Part shown: in pieces, positions 23,665 to 32,636 of the stretch | Layout of the letters: each line of letters opens with the position of its first letter | How positions within the stretch are numbered: the first letter of the stretch is position 1 | DNA from: Chloroflexota bacterium | GTDB taxonomy: Bacteria; Chloroflexota; UBA11872; VXNJ01 | Length of the DNA stretch: 64,000 nt | Reading direction: 5' to 3' | NCBI GenBank assembly: GCA_026707405.1 | Contig: JAPOWW010000001.1 | Location: 62,001-126,000 of the forward strand | Notes under the pieces: model-generated | Database searches by the model: none | What the model saw: only the letters and a program-made list of their open reading frames with translations | Told to the model about the DNA's origin: nothing | Position numbers and translations under genes: made by a program

Positions 23665-25566
23665 TTGACCTCCACGTCTATAGACTCAGGCCCCACCAGC
23701 GCCGAAGGCATGGTCAAGGCGAGCTTTCTTCCGGAAGAGATGGAGGTCGCGGCTCCCGAGGGCACGACGATCCTCGACGCGGCTTATCTCCACGACATTC
23801 AAGTCGAAACGGTATGCGCCGGAAACGGCACTTGCGGCAAGTGCCGCGTACTGATCAAGGGTTACGAACCGCCGCCCGCCACGGGGGCCGATAACCAGCG
23901 GCTCTCGCCCGCGCAGCTATCCGCAGGCTGGCGGCTCGCCTGTCAGCATCCGCTGATCGAGTCGGGGACTTACATCCATCCGGCGGTCAGCGTGGTGTTG
24001 AAGACAGTCACGTCCGCAGACCTCGGTGATATCACCCTGCATCCGAACGTCCAAAAGCAAGTGATAACGCTGCCCGAGGCCGATCTGCATAGCGCGAGCT
24101 TCGAATGGCCCATGACCCAGGAAGCGCTCGCGTCGCTGCTGGGAGGGGCAGACGCGTCGCTGCACGCTCTGCGTCAACTGCCGTTCGTCGCCGAAAAAGC
24201 CAAAGGCGGACCGATCACGGTGACGCTTGTCGGCAGCCGGGCCGTCTCGTTCGAGCCGGGCGATACGCGGGACAAGATGTACGGGATCGCGTTCGACATC
24301 GGCACGACGAGCATCGTGGGAGCGCTGATGGACCTGGCCGAAGGGAGCGAGGCAGCGGTCGCTTCCGACCTCAACGGACAGGCGTACCACGGCGGCGACG
24401 TGATAAGCCGGATGTCGTTCACCCAGGGCGGGCGCAAGAACGTGAGGATATTGCACGACGCCGTGGTCGACACGATCAACAGCATAATCGACCGCCTGCT
24501 CAGACAGGCGAAGGTCAGCCGGCGGCACGTCTACGAGTGCGTGTTCGTGGGCAACACGGTGATGACGCATCTGCTGCTGAACATCGACCCGAGCAAGATC
24601 GGGTACAGCCCGTTCGTCGGCGTTGTAAAGGACGCGGTGACCACGACCACGGAAATGCTTGGAATCAACCTGACTACGGGAACTTCGGTATTCGCGTTTC
24701 CGAACATCGCCAGCTACGTGGGGGCCGACATTGTGGCGGGGATGATCGCCACCGGCCTGGAAGACCGTAAGGGAAACGTGTTGATGATCGACGTTGGCAC
24801 CAACGGCGAGATAGCGCTCGCGGTGGACGGGCAGATATTAACGACGGCCGCTCCGGCCGGTCCGGCATTTGAGGGGGCCGAGATCATTCAGGGAATGCGG
24901 GCGAGTCCGGGGGCTATCGAGCGGGTGCGACTGGACGACGAGGGAGTTCACCTGGAGGTCATCGGCGGGAGCGCACCGAAAGGCATCTGCGGCTCGGGTC
25001 TGCTTGATGCGGTGGCCGAGATGCTGCGGACGGGTCTGGTGGCTCCGACCGGCAGGCTGCTGCGTCCCGACGAGGCCCGCGAGAAATGCCCGGCGGCCCT
25101 AGCCAGGCGGGTATTTCCCGACGACACGGGCGGGTACTTTCTGCTCTATGGAAACTCGCCCGAATCGGAAGATCGGGTAATTCTTCACGCGGCGGACATT
25201 CGCCAGCTGCAGCTTGCGAAAGGCTCCATACGCTGCGGCGTCAACGCCCTGCTCGCCGAGGCAGGACTTGAGGGCGGCGATCTCGACGAAATCCTGCTGG
25301 CGGGAGCTTTTGGCACTTACATAGACCGCAACGCCGCGCGCGCCGTTGGGTTAGTACCAGACGTGGATGCCAGCAGGATCTCCGCGGTCGGCAACGCCGC
25401 CGGACTGGGATCGCGAATGGGACTGCTTTCGCTGGAAGCCCGCGTGAACGCCGAGCTGCTGCCGCCAAAGGTCAGCTACCTGGAGCTGTCGGCTCTCCAA
25501 GATTTCCAGTGGAAGTTCGCGGAGGCCCTCGGATTTCCCGACCCTGCCACGCTGGGGAGCGGCTAG
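23665..25566 (+). CDS. RACo-type corrinoid-activating ATPase with [2Fe-2S] domain
   Basis: A 633-residue protein (TTG start; ATG 23710 is an alternative). An N-terminal plant-type [2Fe-2S] domain has ligands C51, C57, C60 (CAGNGTCGKC) and C93. A linker follows, then a large ASKHA-type ATPase domain with FDIGTTSIVGAL, MIDVGTNGEIAL, GICGSGLLD and LAGAFGTYIDRNAA. RACo-like proteins use ATP to drive electron transfer to the inactive Co(II) corrinoid, restoring Co(I). Its presence shows the neighbouring corrinoid protein is meant for repeated turnover in methyl transfer rather than a radical reaction. Confidence 0.93.
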   Translation: MTSTSIDSGPTSAEGMVKASFLPEEMEVAAPEGTTILDAAYLHDIQVETVCAGNGTCGKCRVLIKGYEPPPATGADNQRLSPAQLSAGWRLACQHPLIESGTYIHPAVSVVLKTVTSADLGDITLHPNVQKQVITLPEADLHSASFEWPMTQEALASLLGGADASLHALRQLPFVAEKAKGGPITVTLVGSRAVSFEPGDTRDKMYGIAFDIGTTSIVGALMDLAEGSEAAVASDLNGQAYHGGDVISRMSFTQGGRKNVRILHDAVVDTINSIIDRLLRQAKVSRRHVYECVFVGNTVMTHLLLNIDPSKIGYSPFVGVVKDAVTTTTEMLGINLTTGTSVFAFPNIASYVGADIVAGMIATGLEDRKGNVLMIDVGTNGEIALAVDGQILTTAAPAGPAFEGAEIIQGMRASPGAIERVRLDDEGVHLEVIGGSAPKGICGSGLLDAVAEMLRTGLVAPTGRLLRPDEAREKCPAALARRVFPDDTGGYFLLYGNSPESEDRVILHAADIRQLQLAKGSIRCGVNALLAEAGLEGGDLDEILLAGAFGTYIDRNAARAVGLVPDVDASRISAVGNAAGLGSRMGLLSLEARVNAELLPPKVSYLELSALQDFQWKFAEALGFPDPATLGSG

Positions 25567-27476
25567 CCCGCTTCCGAGATCGCCGGCATCCACACCTGCA
25601 TGGCGCCGATGCCGCGATTTCCCCAGGCGTAGTAGGGGATGGCGGTTATCGGGACTTTATCTAGTTGGTCGTTTTGGTCGGAGTGTGCGGTCCGAATTGG
25701 ATTCCCTTGGCCGGCCGGCCCGACGAGGCGGTCTCCTGTCGCGCTAAGAACCGTAACGCCGCCCAGCAGGTCCCGGTTGTGCTTGACGTCAAGGTCGTCT
25801 CCACGGTCAAGCGCAACCTCGAACAGGTCTACGTCCGGATGGTCCGCCGCCTCGATGCAGTAGATCAAGGGGCCCCTGGCGAGAGCCAAGCGTCCCTGAT
25901 TGGTCGTGACGCGTTGATGACTCGACAGTTTACGCACCGGCATAGGCAAGCAGAGGGATAAGACGTCTCCCGGAGTCCACCGGCGCTTCACATCCAGATA
26001 GGTCCCTGGCACGGCGTCCGGCTGCGCGCCCCGGCCGTTGACCGTGACGGTGGCGCCCTCGCACCAGCCCGGTATTCGCAAGCGGAGTGCCACCGGCGAT
26101 GCGGGCGCATCGACAATATTCAATCGGATATCGCCGTCCCATGGGTAGTTGGTCTCGACCTCGATTTCGATGGTCCCGCCATAAGGCAGCGAGGCGCGAA
26201 CGCCGCCCGCCGCGTAGAAGTGAACCCAGAGCGAGTCCTCGGAAGTCGAGTAGAGGTATCCGGGCAGGCTCATCAGAAGGCGGGCGATGTTGGGGGGACA
26301 GCAGGCGCAGTCGAACCAATCAGCGCGCTCATAACCGCCCCGTGAAGAGAGCGGGTTGACGTAGAAGTACTTCGTTCCGTCCAGCGAGACCCCGGATAGA
26401 GCACCGTTATAGAGGGCGGTCTCGATGGCGTCCGCATATTTGGCATCGCCGGTACGGCAGAGCATTCGCCACGACCAGAACACGCCGCCGATCGCGGCGC
26501 AGGTCTCGGCGTAGGCGCTCTCATTTGGTAGTTCGTAATCGTCGCCGAAGGACTCTCCCTCGTAGCGTGAGCCCAGTCCTCCGGTTACGTAGGACTTGCG
26601 TTCGAACGCGCTTTCCCAGAGCTTCGTCGCGGCGCGGGCCATGTCGGGCCGGTGGGACTCAAGGGCTGCATCCATCATGCCGGTTGCAAGATAGGTTGCC
26701 CGGACGGCGTGTCCAACGACCTCGGTCTGTTCGGTTACGGGCAGGTGGTCCTGATAGTAGGCGCGCTCGTATGCGCCCGGAACCGCGGGCATGAGGCTGG
26801 GCTGGCGCCCGCGTGCCTCCAGGAAATATATCGACTGGTCGAGGTATTTGCGGTCGCCCGTCTCGCGGTAAAGCTCAGCAAGGGCGAGCTCGATTTCTTC
26901 GTGGCCGTCGACTCCCTCACGTGCGTCGGGCCCGAACGTGCCACAGATGTGATCGGCGAACCGTCTGGCCACGTCGAACAGTCGGCTGCCGCTGCCAGTT
27001 GCCCGGCGATGCGCGATGCCCGCCTGAATCAGGTGGCCCGCGCAATACAGCTCGTGCTGAGTCGTAAGGTCGGAATAACGCTCGTGCTCGCGCTCCAGCG
27101 CGAAGTAGCTGTGGACATAGCCGTCGGAGCGCTGCGCACCTGCTATGGCGTCGATAACGCCGTTAGTCGTGGCGGCGAGGTCCTGGTTATGTTGTTCGGC
27201 GAGCGCGTGGCTCGCGGCTTCGAGGAGCTTGTAGACGTCAGAGTCGTTGTAGACCCTTCCCTGGAACGGATCGTTACTGCCGTTCGAGAGCCTACGGAAG
27301 TTGTCAATCCGGCCTGTCGCTTCGCACATCTCGAACTGGCGCGGCAGGCCGGCTTCGCGCAGCGCGCGGCGACGGGGCCTCCAGAACTCGTCATCGATTC
27401 GCGCGGAGGATATCGGGACAGGATGCAACAGGGAATGCGGCGAACTGCCGGTGTCGACGACGATTCCCCGGTCCAT
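25563..27476 (-). CDS. GH127-family glycoside hydrolase (beta-L-arabinofuranosidase type)
   Basis: About 637 residues from the ATG at 27476, which has GGAAGGG about 9 nt upstream. The frame stays open to 27734, but that part overlaps the divergent gene and shows no family similarity. The (alpha/alpha)6-barrel domain carries ESAYAETCAAIG, whose Glu-x-Cys corresponds to the metal-site Glu/Cys of Bifidobacterium HypBA1. The Cys pair in CACCPPNIARLL supplies the remaining ligands and the nucleophile. Beta-sandwich domains follow (LRLRIPGWCEGATVTVNG). It has no signal peptide, so it acts on imported arabinofuranosides or related sugars. Specificity within GH127/GH146 is uncertain. Confidence 0.88.
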   Translation of the reverse strand: MDRGIVVDTGSSPHSLLHPVPISSARIDDEFWRPRRRALREAGLPRQFEMCEATGRIDNFRRLSNGSNDPFQGRVYNDSDVYKLLEAASHALAEQHNQDLAATTNGVIDAIAGAQRSDGYVHSYFALEREHERYSDLTTQHELYCAGHLIQAGIAHRRATGSGSRLFDVARRFADHICGTFGPDAREGVDGHEEIELALAELYRETGDRKYLDQSIYFLEARGRQPSLMPAVPGAYERAYYQDHLPVTEQTEVVGHAVRATYLATGMMDAALESHRPDMARAATKLWESAFERKSYVTGGLGSRYEGESFGDDYELPNESAYAETCAAIGGVFWSWRMLCRTGDAKYADAIETALYNGALSGVSLDGTKYFYVNPLSSRGGYERADWFDCACCPPNIARLLMSLPGYLYSTSEDSLWVHFYAAGGVRASLPYGGTIEIEVETNYPWDGDIRLNIVDAPASPVALRLRIPGWCEGATVTVNGRGAQPDAVPGTYLDVKRRWTPGDVLSLCLPMPVRKLSSHQRVTTNQGRLALARGPLIYCIEAADHPDVDLFEVALDRGDDLDVKHNRDLLGGVTVLSATGDRLVGPAGQGNPIRTAHSDQNDQLDKVPITAIPYYAWGNRGIGAMQVWMPAISEAG

Positions 27477-27584
27477 TTGAACCAACCCTTCCGCCGAGCC
27501 GCGATGAGATGTCGCTGACGTGGTCAGGAGTATTATCGCCAACGGACCTGATGCCTGCCCGCGTGGAGTGTGTAGGAGGCTGCG

Positions 27585-29120
27585 TTGACGACTTCCTCCC
27601 CAAGTTTGCGGAACCGGCGTAGAGACGCCCGGCTGCGGGCGGTTGAGCGCCGGGGCCGGTTGATCGTGGATGACGACGGCGATCTGGCATTTGGAGATGA
27701 CGCAAGAGCCGGGCACGAGGCGTTTCTGGCGCAACGCCTATCTCCGCTGGTGGACGTGGGCGTTAATAGCGTGGCCTGGTGCATCATGTGGGGCATCGCC
27801 CAGGGGCCGGACGAGACCACCTACTGGCAGGCCCAGCAGGCGAAGGTTCCGCTCAACGAAGCCATCGCGGACCCGACGCCGGTGATGACTGAGGGCGCGC
27901 GTCGCGCCGGCATGGAGATATTCGCCTCCATCCGCATGAACGACACGCACGACGCCTTCGGCAAGCCTCACGGGCGGCTGACGTATCCCCTGAAGGTCGA
28001 GCATCCTGAGTGGCTGCTCGACGACGAGAGTGAGCGGGGCGATTTCGAGGTCGCGCCGCAGGCGCTGATGTGGTCGGGCCTGGATTACTCCGTTCCGGAG
28101 GTGCGTGAGGACCGGCTGTGGTGGGTCGGCCACTCGGCCGAGAGCTATGACGTGGATGGTGTCGAGCTGAACTTCTTCCGGATGCCGTGGTTCTTCAAGG
28201 GCGGCGAGGTCGCGGAGGGCATTCCTCTAATGACCGACCTGATACGGAAAGCGCGGCACATCGTAGATTGGGTATCCGAGACGCGGGAGACGCCAATGCT
28301 GCTGGGCGTGCGGGTTCCCGGGACGGTTGAGACTTGCCTTCGAGTCGGGATCGACGTTGAGACGTGGCTGCGGGAGGACCTGGTCGACCGGCTGCTGATC
28401 GGCGGAGGTTATTCGCCCTACACGAGTCCGGCGGAAGAGATGGTGCGGATGGCGCACGACCACGACGTGCCAGCGTATCCGTGCATCAATTGCAGCGCGC
28501 CGGGAGTAGGGCCGGACACCGCGATGAGCGGGGCGGCCTCGAACGTCTACCGGACGGGGGCGGACGGTATCTACCTGTGGAACTATCACTACCGGGACGT
28601 TCCGATGCTGGGGTACGGCAGGCCGGAGGCGTCGGCGTATGAGCTGCTTCGAGAGATGGGATCGCCGACGGCTCTTGCGTATAGCGACAAGGCGTTCGGC
28701 ATCGAGGGGCCTGAGTTTGTGGGGCCCTATGCCATCGCGAGCCATCCAACGCAGCTTCCGCTCGATCTGGGCCGCCGGGCTATGAAGGCCGTCAAGTCCG
28801 TGCGACTGCGAATCGGGGACGACTTGAGGGCTGCACAAAGAGCCAACCGGCTGGATAGGGCAGTACTCGGACTGAGCTTTAAGGGCATTCAATCGGATGA
28901 CTGCATAGGGTTGCAGATCAACGGCAGCTTGCTGCGGTCGACCGCGCGTGCCGAATCGAGCGTACCGGATGACCGCTCGGACCGGCGTTGCTATGACGTT
29001 CCGGCTCATGCGGTCAAGCCCGGGGACAACACTTTGACGTTATGGATTGACGGACGGTCTTCCCAAGCGGACAGCGGCGTGACCTTGACCGCAGCGTGGG
29101 TGCATGTCACCTATCGTTGA
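27585..29120 (+). CDS. Uncharacterised TIM-barrel-like glycosidase-associated protein
   Basis: A 511-residue protein starting at TTG 27585, with AGGAGG about 6 nt upstream. Aromatic and acidic strand-end motifs (VNSVAWCIMWG, FASIRMNDTHDAFG, VDGVELNFFRMPWFF, GADGIYLWNYHYRD) suggest a glycoside-hydrolase-like TIM barrel over the first 370 residues. A C-terminal beta-sandwich-like domain follows (VKSVRLRIGDD... LTLWIDGR). I do not recognise a CAZy family. It is divergent from the GH127 gene with only about 110 bp between starts, so shared regulation and substrate are likely. Catalysis is inferred, not shown. Confidence 0.65.
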   Translation: MTTSSPSLRNRRRDARLRAVERRGRLIVDDDGDLAFGDDARAGHEAFLAQRLSPLVDVGVNSVAWCIMWGIAQGPDETTYWQAQQAKVPLNEAIADPTPVMTEGARRAGMEIFASIRMNDTHDAFGKPHGRLTYPLKVEHPEWLLDDESERGDFEVAPQALMWSGLDYSVPEVREDRLWWVGHSAESYDVDGVELNFFRMPWFFKGGEVAEGIPLMTDLIRKARHIVDWVSETRETPMLLGVRVPGTVETCLRVGIDVETWLREDLVDRLLIGGGYSPYTSPAEEMVRMAHDHDVPAYPCINCSAPGVGPDTAMSGAASNVYRTGADGIYLWNYHYRDVPMLGYGRPEASAYELLREMGSPTALAYSDKAFGIEGPEFVGPYAIASHPTQLPLDLGRRAMKAVKSVRLRIGDDLRAAQRANRLDRAVLGLSFKGIQSDDCIGLQINGSLLRSTARAESSVPDDRSDRRCYDVPAHAVKPGDNTLTLWIDGRSSQADSGVTLTAAWVHVTYR

Positions 29121-29751
29121 GCGTCGGACTCCGAGAGTGAAGACGGGGACGATCGTGATTCTGTTCATGCTCGCGACTTTCGCCTGTGGAACGTCCGAAC
29201 CGGATGTGTCCGCGCCTTTGGCTCAGGAAGAGACGGCACCTCAGGCAACGCCGGTCGCGATGGATGAGGAGGTGCAGACGGCAGACGGCAGTTTGATTCA
29301 GCTAATCGATCCGCTCGACGAGCCTGAGTTTTACTGCGTCGACGTGCCGGGATTCGGCGCAAGCCTAGATTTGCAGTCACCCCTCACGGCGCATACATGC
29401 AAACCTGGCGCGGACGACGAGACTTTTGTAATGGATCATCCCAACCCCGGCAATCTGTATATGCCGGCCTATGACTTGTGTGTCGAGGCCGAAGGCTTGA
29501 CGCCGCCTGTGCGCCTTCTCTTGCGGCAGTGCTCTGACGCGCCCACACAGAGGTTCACCTTCGATTCCGGTGGCACGCTGGCGCTCCCCGGCGGAGCGTC
29601 GGCGGCGAGGCTCTGCATGTCGGTATCACCGGATGACGGTGAACCGACCGGCGGGCCGAGTCACTTGCGCCGGAACCTCATGATGCAGAGCTGCGACGCG
29701 GCGCCGCCAGCTTTGAGCCGATGGAGCTTTCCGGGACCGTCGCCTGGATAG
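29104..29751 (+). CDS. Putative lipoprotein with lectin-like repeats
   Basis: A 215-residue protein whose start overlaps the previous stop by 17 bp. The N terminus is a lipoprotein signal: basic residues, the hydrophobic run VIVILFMLATF and lipobox ATFAC. An acidic Ala/Pro-rich linker leads to a Cys-containing region with LCVEAEGLTPPVRLLLRQCS...QRFTF, resembling one or two repeats of a ricin-type carbohydrate-binding domain. It may display or capture glycans outside the cell for the adjacent hydrolases; this is inference. Confidence 0.6.
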   Translation: MSPIVERRTPRVKTGTIVILFMLATFACGTSEPDVSAPLAQEETAPQATPVAMDEEVQTADGSLIQLIDPLDEPEFYCVDVPGFGASLDLQSPLTAHTCKPGADDETFVMDHPNPGNLYMPAYDLCVEAEGLTPPVRLLLRQCSDAPTQRFTFDSGGTLALPGGASAARLCMSVSPDDGEPTGGPSHLRRNLMMQSCDAAPPALSRWSFPGPSPG

Positions 29752-29765
29752 TTGTGACGTAGGCG

Positions 29766-29782
29766 GCCGGATAGTTTCCGGC
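29766..29782 (+). terminator. Weak hairpin after lipoprotein gene
   Basis: GCCGGA / TCCGGC form a 6-bp stem with a 5-nt loop 14 bp after the lipoprotein stop. No T-run follows, so intrinsic termination is doubtful. Confidence 0.25.
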
Positions 29783-29842
29783 ATTTGAGATTGGCGCTAC
29801 TATCGGAAGCGATTCTGGAAATACCGGTGCGGAGGAATTCTC

Positions 29843-30982
29843 GTGGCTGTAGCATCGCAATCGACTGCCGAGACGGAAATATATACGGACCTCGGCTTGG
29901 TTCCCGTAATCAACGCTCGGGGAAACCAGACGCTGCTGGGAGGATCGACCGTACCTGACGAAGTGCAGGCAGCGATCGATGCCGCGAACCGGTACTACGT
30001 CGTCATGGAGGACCTGTTCGCGGCGACGGGTCGCGTGATAGCTGACTTGCTGGAATGCGAGGCGGCCTACGTGACTTCGGGCTGCGCGGCAGCGCTGGCG
30101 CTGGGCGCCGCGGCGTGCATCGCGGGCGATGACGAAGAGAAAGTCAAGAAGCTGCCCCACACCGAAGGGATGAAGAACGAAGTCGTCATACAGGGAACGC
30201 AGCGGTACAAGTACGAGCACGCGCCAACGGTATCCGGAGCGAAGCTCGTCGAGGCGGGCGACGCGAACGGCGTGACGCCGGCACAGCTTGAAGAAGCCAT
30301 TGGACCAGATACGGCCGTGATGTTGTTCGTCGCACACATGGACGCCGTAGACGGGATCGTCCCGCTGGACCAGGTTATCGAGATTTCACACCGTCACGGA
30401 GTTCCGGTGATGGTGGACGCAGCGCAGCAGATATACCCGCTCGAACGAATGCGCATGTGGACAAAGATGGGCGCCGATCTAGTTTGCTTTGGAGCCAAGT
30501 ACTTTGGGTCGCCGCATTCGAGCGGCATCCTCTGCGGTCGCGAGGAACTTGTCGCCTCAGCGGTTAGACAGGGGTTTATAGGTTTCGAGATCGGCGCGTC
30601 GTCAATTGGGCGTCCGTTCAAGCTGGACCGGGGCGAGGTTATAGGAGTGGTCCACGCGCTCCGACGGTGGCTCTCATTGGACCACGAGGAGCGGATAGCG
30701 GCCGCGGAGGCGAAGCTCGAGGTCATTTCCGCCGTGGTTGAAGGGAAACCGGGCGTGAACGTATCCACTGATCCCGGCGTTCTTGTCGGCGCGCCCGCAC
30801 TATGCTTGAACTTCGAGCCTGAGTCCGGGCTGACGGCTGAGTCGGTTATCGAATCTCTGCGCGACGGCAATCCGAGCATCGTCGTCGGTGAAGAGGGAGA
30901 GACGGTGGTTTTCAATCCCAACACTCTTCTTGAGGGAGACGCGGAAGTTGTGGCGGAACGGCTGGCGGGGATCGTCGGCTAG
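29843..30982 (+). CDS. SelA-like PLP-dependent enzyme
   Basis: A 379-residue fold-type-I PLP enzyme of the SelA/DgaE group. The GTG start has GGAGG 7 nt upstream. Features: VINARGNQTLLGGS near the N terminus (SelA-type opening), YVTSGCAAALALG for the phosphate-binding loop, VDAAQQ for the PLP-ring aspartate, and the Schiff-base lysine in FGAKYFGSPHSSG. True selenocysteine synthase is about 460 residues with a tRNA-binding N domain that is missing here. An amino-sugar or amino-acid lyase is therefore more likely than SelA. A hairpin terminator follows. Confidence 0.8.
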   Translation: MAVASQSTAETEIYTDLGLVPVINARGNQTLLGGSTVPDEVQAAIDAANRYYVVMEDLFAATGRVIADLLECEAAYVTSGCAAALALGAAACIAGDDEEKVKKLPHTEGMKNEVVIQGTQRYKYEHAPTVSGAKLVEAGDANGVTPAQLEEAIGPDTAVMLFVAHMDAVDGIVPLDQVIEISHRHGVPVMVDAAQQIYPLERMRMWTKMGADLVCFGAKYFGSPHSSGILCGREELVASAVRQGFIGFEIGASSIGRPFKLDRGEVIGVVHALRRWLSLDHEERIAAAEAKLEVISAVVEGKPGVNVSTDPGVLVGAPALCLNFEPESGLTAESVIESLRDGNPSIVVGEEGETVVFNPNTLLEGDAEVVAERLAGIVG

Positions 30983-31004
30983 GCAATTGAAGACGACCTT
31001 CATG

Positions 31005-31034
31005 GAGCCGGGCGTCGCCGGGCTCTCGTGTTTT
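31005..31034 (+). terminator. Intrinsic terminator after SelA-like gene
   Basis: A GC-rich inverted repeat (GAGCC at 31005-31009 and GGCTC at 31021-31025, with an inner GGC/GCC) is followed by TCGTGTTTT. It lies 23 bp past the SelA-like stop and 39 bp before the next gene. Confidence 0.5.
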
Positions 31035-31072
31035 GTATCGCGCGCCTTTTGATAAACGTGTAGGAGAAATCG

Positions 31073-32155
31073 ATGCGCCTCGGCTTTTTTACGATGCCAA
31101 TGCATCCTCCCGGGTCAGACCCGGCGGAAACGCTCCGTGACGATCTGGAGCAGATCGTCGTGGCCGATCAGCTGGGCTATGAGGAGGCCTGGATCGGCGA
31201 GCACCTGACGGCGGAGTGGGAGAACATCCCGGCGCCGGACCTTCTGATCGCCCAAGCGCTGCCGCTCACGGAGAACATCGTCCTCGGCACGGGCGTGAAC
31301 TGTCTGACCAACCACGACCCTTTCATGCTGGCGCATAGGGTCGCGCAGCTCGACAACATGGCTCGCGGCCGCTTCTACTGGGGTATCGGCTCGGGGGTAT
31401 TCTCCGGCGATCTGGAGGCCTACGGATTTGACCCCAAGCAGAAGGAGAACCGGCAGGCGTCGCGCGAGATTCTCGATGTGATAATCGAGCTGTGGAGCGA
31501 TCCCAAACCCGGCCTGTACGAGAGCAAGTACTTCAAATTCTGGGTCCCGGAGCCCGATCCGCGCGTTGGGCTCGGAATGCACATGAAGCCTTTCCAGAAA
31601 CCCCATCCGCCGATAGGCGTGGCGGGTCTCACTCCTTATTCAGGCACGCTAGTCGTGGCGGGCGAACGCGGATGGATTCCGATGAGCAGCGACATCATTC
31701 CATGGCGAATAATCGCAACGCACTGGGACGCGGTGGAGTCGGGTGTCAGGGAAGGCAGTCCCGCGCCCAATCGTTCGGAGTGGCGGATAGCGAGGGACAT
31801 CTTCGTGGCGGATACGACCGAGGAAGCCAGGAAGCTGGCAGTGGAAGGGACGCTGGGCCGCGACTACAACGACTACTTTCTCGCGATGGGCAGGCGGGCG
31901 AGGGGCATGGAGATCTTCAAGCAGGATCCCGAAACGCCCGATTCGGAAGTCGACCTCGACTACATGCTGGAGCATATCTGGGTCGTTGGCAGCCCGGACG
32001 ACGTGGTCGAGAAGCTGACGGGTCTATACGAGGCCGTGGGGGGATTTGGAGTCCTGCTGGCGGTCGGCCACGAGTGGAAACCGCATGACAAGTGGCTGCA
32101 CTCGATGACGTTGCTCGCCAAGGAAGTCATGCCCAGACTCGCGCATTTGAACTAA
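31073..32155 (+). CDS. LLM-class flavin-dependent monooxygenase
   Basis: A 360-residue luciferase-like TIM barrel. LGFFTMPMHPP opens the barrel, followed by EAWIGEHL, IVLGTGVNCLTNHDPFMLAHRVAQLD and GRFYWGIGSG, the usual FMN/F420-binding architecture, and HPPIGVAGLTPYSG. Limonene- and alkanesulfonate-type relatives use reduced FMN and O2 to insert oxygen into small organics. A candidate supplier of reduced FMN is encoded at 34404. The SD AGGAGA precedes the ATG. FMN is more likely than F420, but sequence alone does not prove it. Confidence 0.88.
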   Translation: MRLGFFTMPMHPPGSDPAETLRDDLEQIVVADQLGYEEAWIGEHLTAEWENIPAPDLLIAQALPLTENIVLGTGVNCLTNHDPFMLAHRVAQLDNMARGRFYWGIGSGVFSGDLEAYGFDPKQKENRQASREILDVIIELWSDPKPGLYESKYFKFWVPEPDPRVGLGMHMKPFQKPHPPIGVAGLTPYSGTLVVAGERGWIPMSSDIIPWRIIATHWDAVESGVREGSPAPNRSEWRIARDIFVADTTEEARKLAVEGTLGRDYNDYFLAMGRRARGMEIFKQDPETPDSEVDLDYMLEHIWVVGSPDDVVEKLTGLYEAVGGFGVLLAVGHEWKPHDKWLHSMTLLAKEVMPRLAHLN

Positions 32156-32168
32156 GCGGGTCGGCGAA

Positions 32169-32636
32169 TCAGGCGTCGCGCCAGAGCTTGTCTCGCTTCT
32201 TGACGGCGTCGAGCCTGGTCTCGTCGAACGCGGGCATCACGTAGCCGTGAGGTTGGGGCGGCAGCGCCCCGGCGCCCAGTCTTTCCTGGATCGCCGTATT
32301 GGTGTAGTACGAGTTGTAGGTCTGCCGCCAGAGAGTCTCGAACTCATCGGGCAGGTCGGCCTCAACTTGTCTAAGGACGGCGTCCTTGTCGTCATCTGCG
32401 AGGTTTCCAAAGGGAGCCGGTCCGCCTGACGTTGCCTCGACGGCATCCAGGGCGGCGGTGATGTCCCGATGCAGCGCCGGGCGCTCGCGTAAGTAGCCCG
32501 CGACGACCTCAGCTCCGCCTATCTCGCCCGCTCCCGGCATATCGCCCTCGCGCGGTATCAAACGGTCCTGGATGGCGGTCAGAAGCTGTAACTGAGCCGG
32601 GTCCAACGTCTGCGAATTGCCAGCGGGACGGCTCAC
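32169..32636 (-). CDS. Gluconate 2-dehydrogenase subunit 3-like small subunit
   Basis: A 155-residue helical protein of the gluconate 2-dehydrogenase subunit 3 family. LTAIQDRLIPREGDMPGAGEIGGAEVVAGYL near the N terminus is the usual signature. Its start overlaps the GMC oxidoreductase stop by 4 bp (ATGA), the normal arrangement for these partners. In characterised enzymes this subunit stabilises or helps export the FAD subunit. No twin-arginine signal is evident here, so localisation is open. Confidence 0.85.
   Translation of the reverse strand: MSRPAGNSQTLDPAQLQLLTAIQDRLIPREGDMPGAGEIGGAEVVAGYLRERPALHRDITAALDAVEATSGGPAPFGNLADDDKDAVLRQVEADLPDEFETLWRQTYNSYYTNTAIQERLGAGALPPQPHGYVMPAFDETRLDAVKKRDKLWRDA

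Noticed and set aside
26652..27518. 288-residue plus-strand frame inside the GH127 gene
   Set aside because: Antisense shadow of a well-supported GH127 gene; no family features.
27477..27734. 86-residue N-terminal extension of the GH127 frame
   Set aside because: It overlaps the divergent gene and shows no homology; the ATG at 27476 has a ribosome site.
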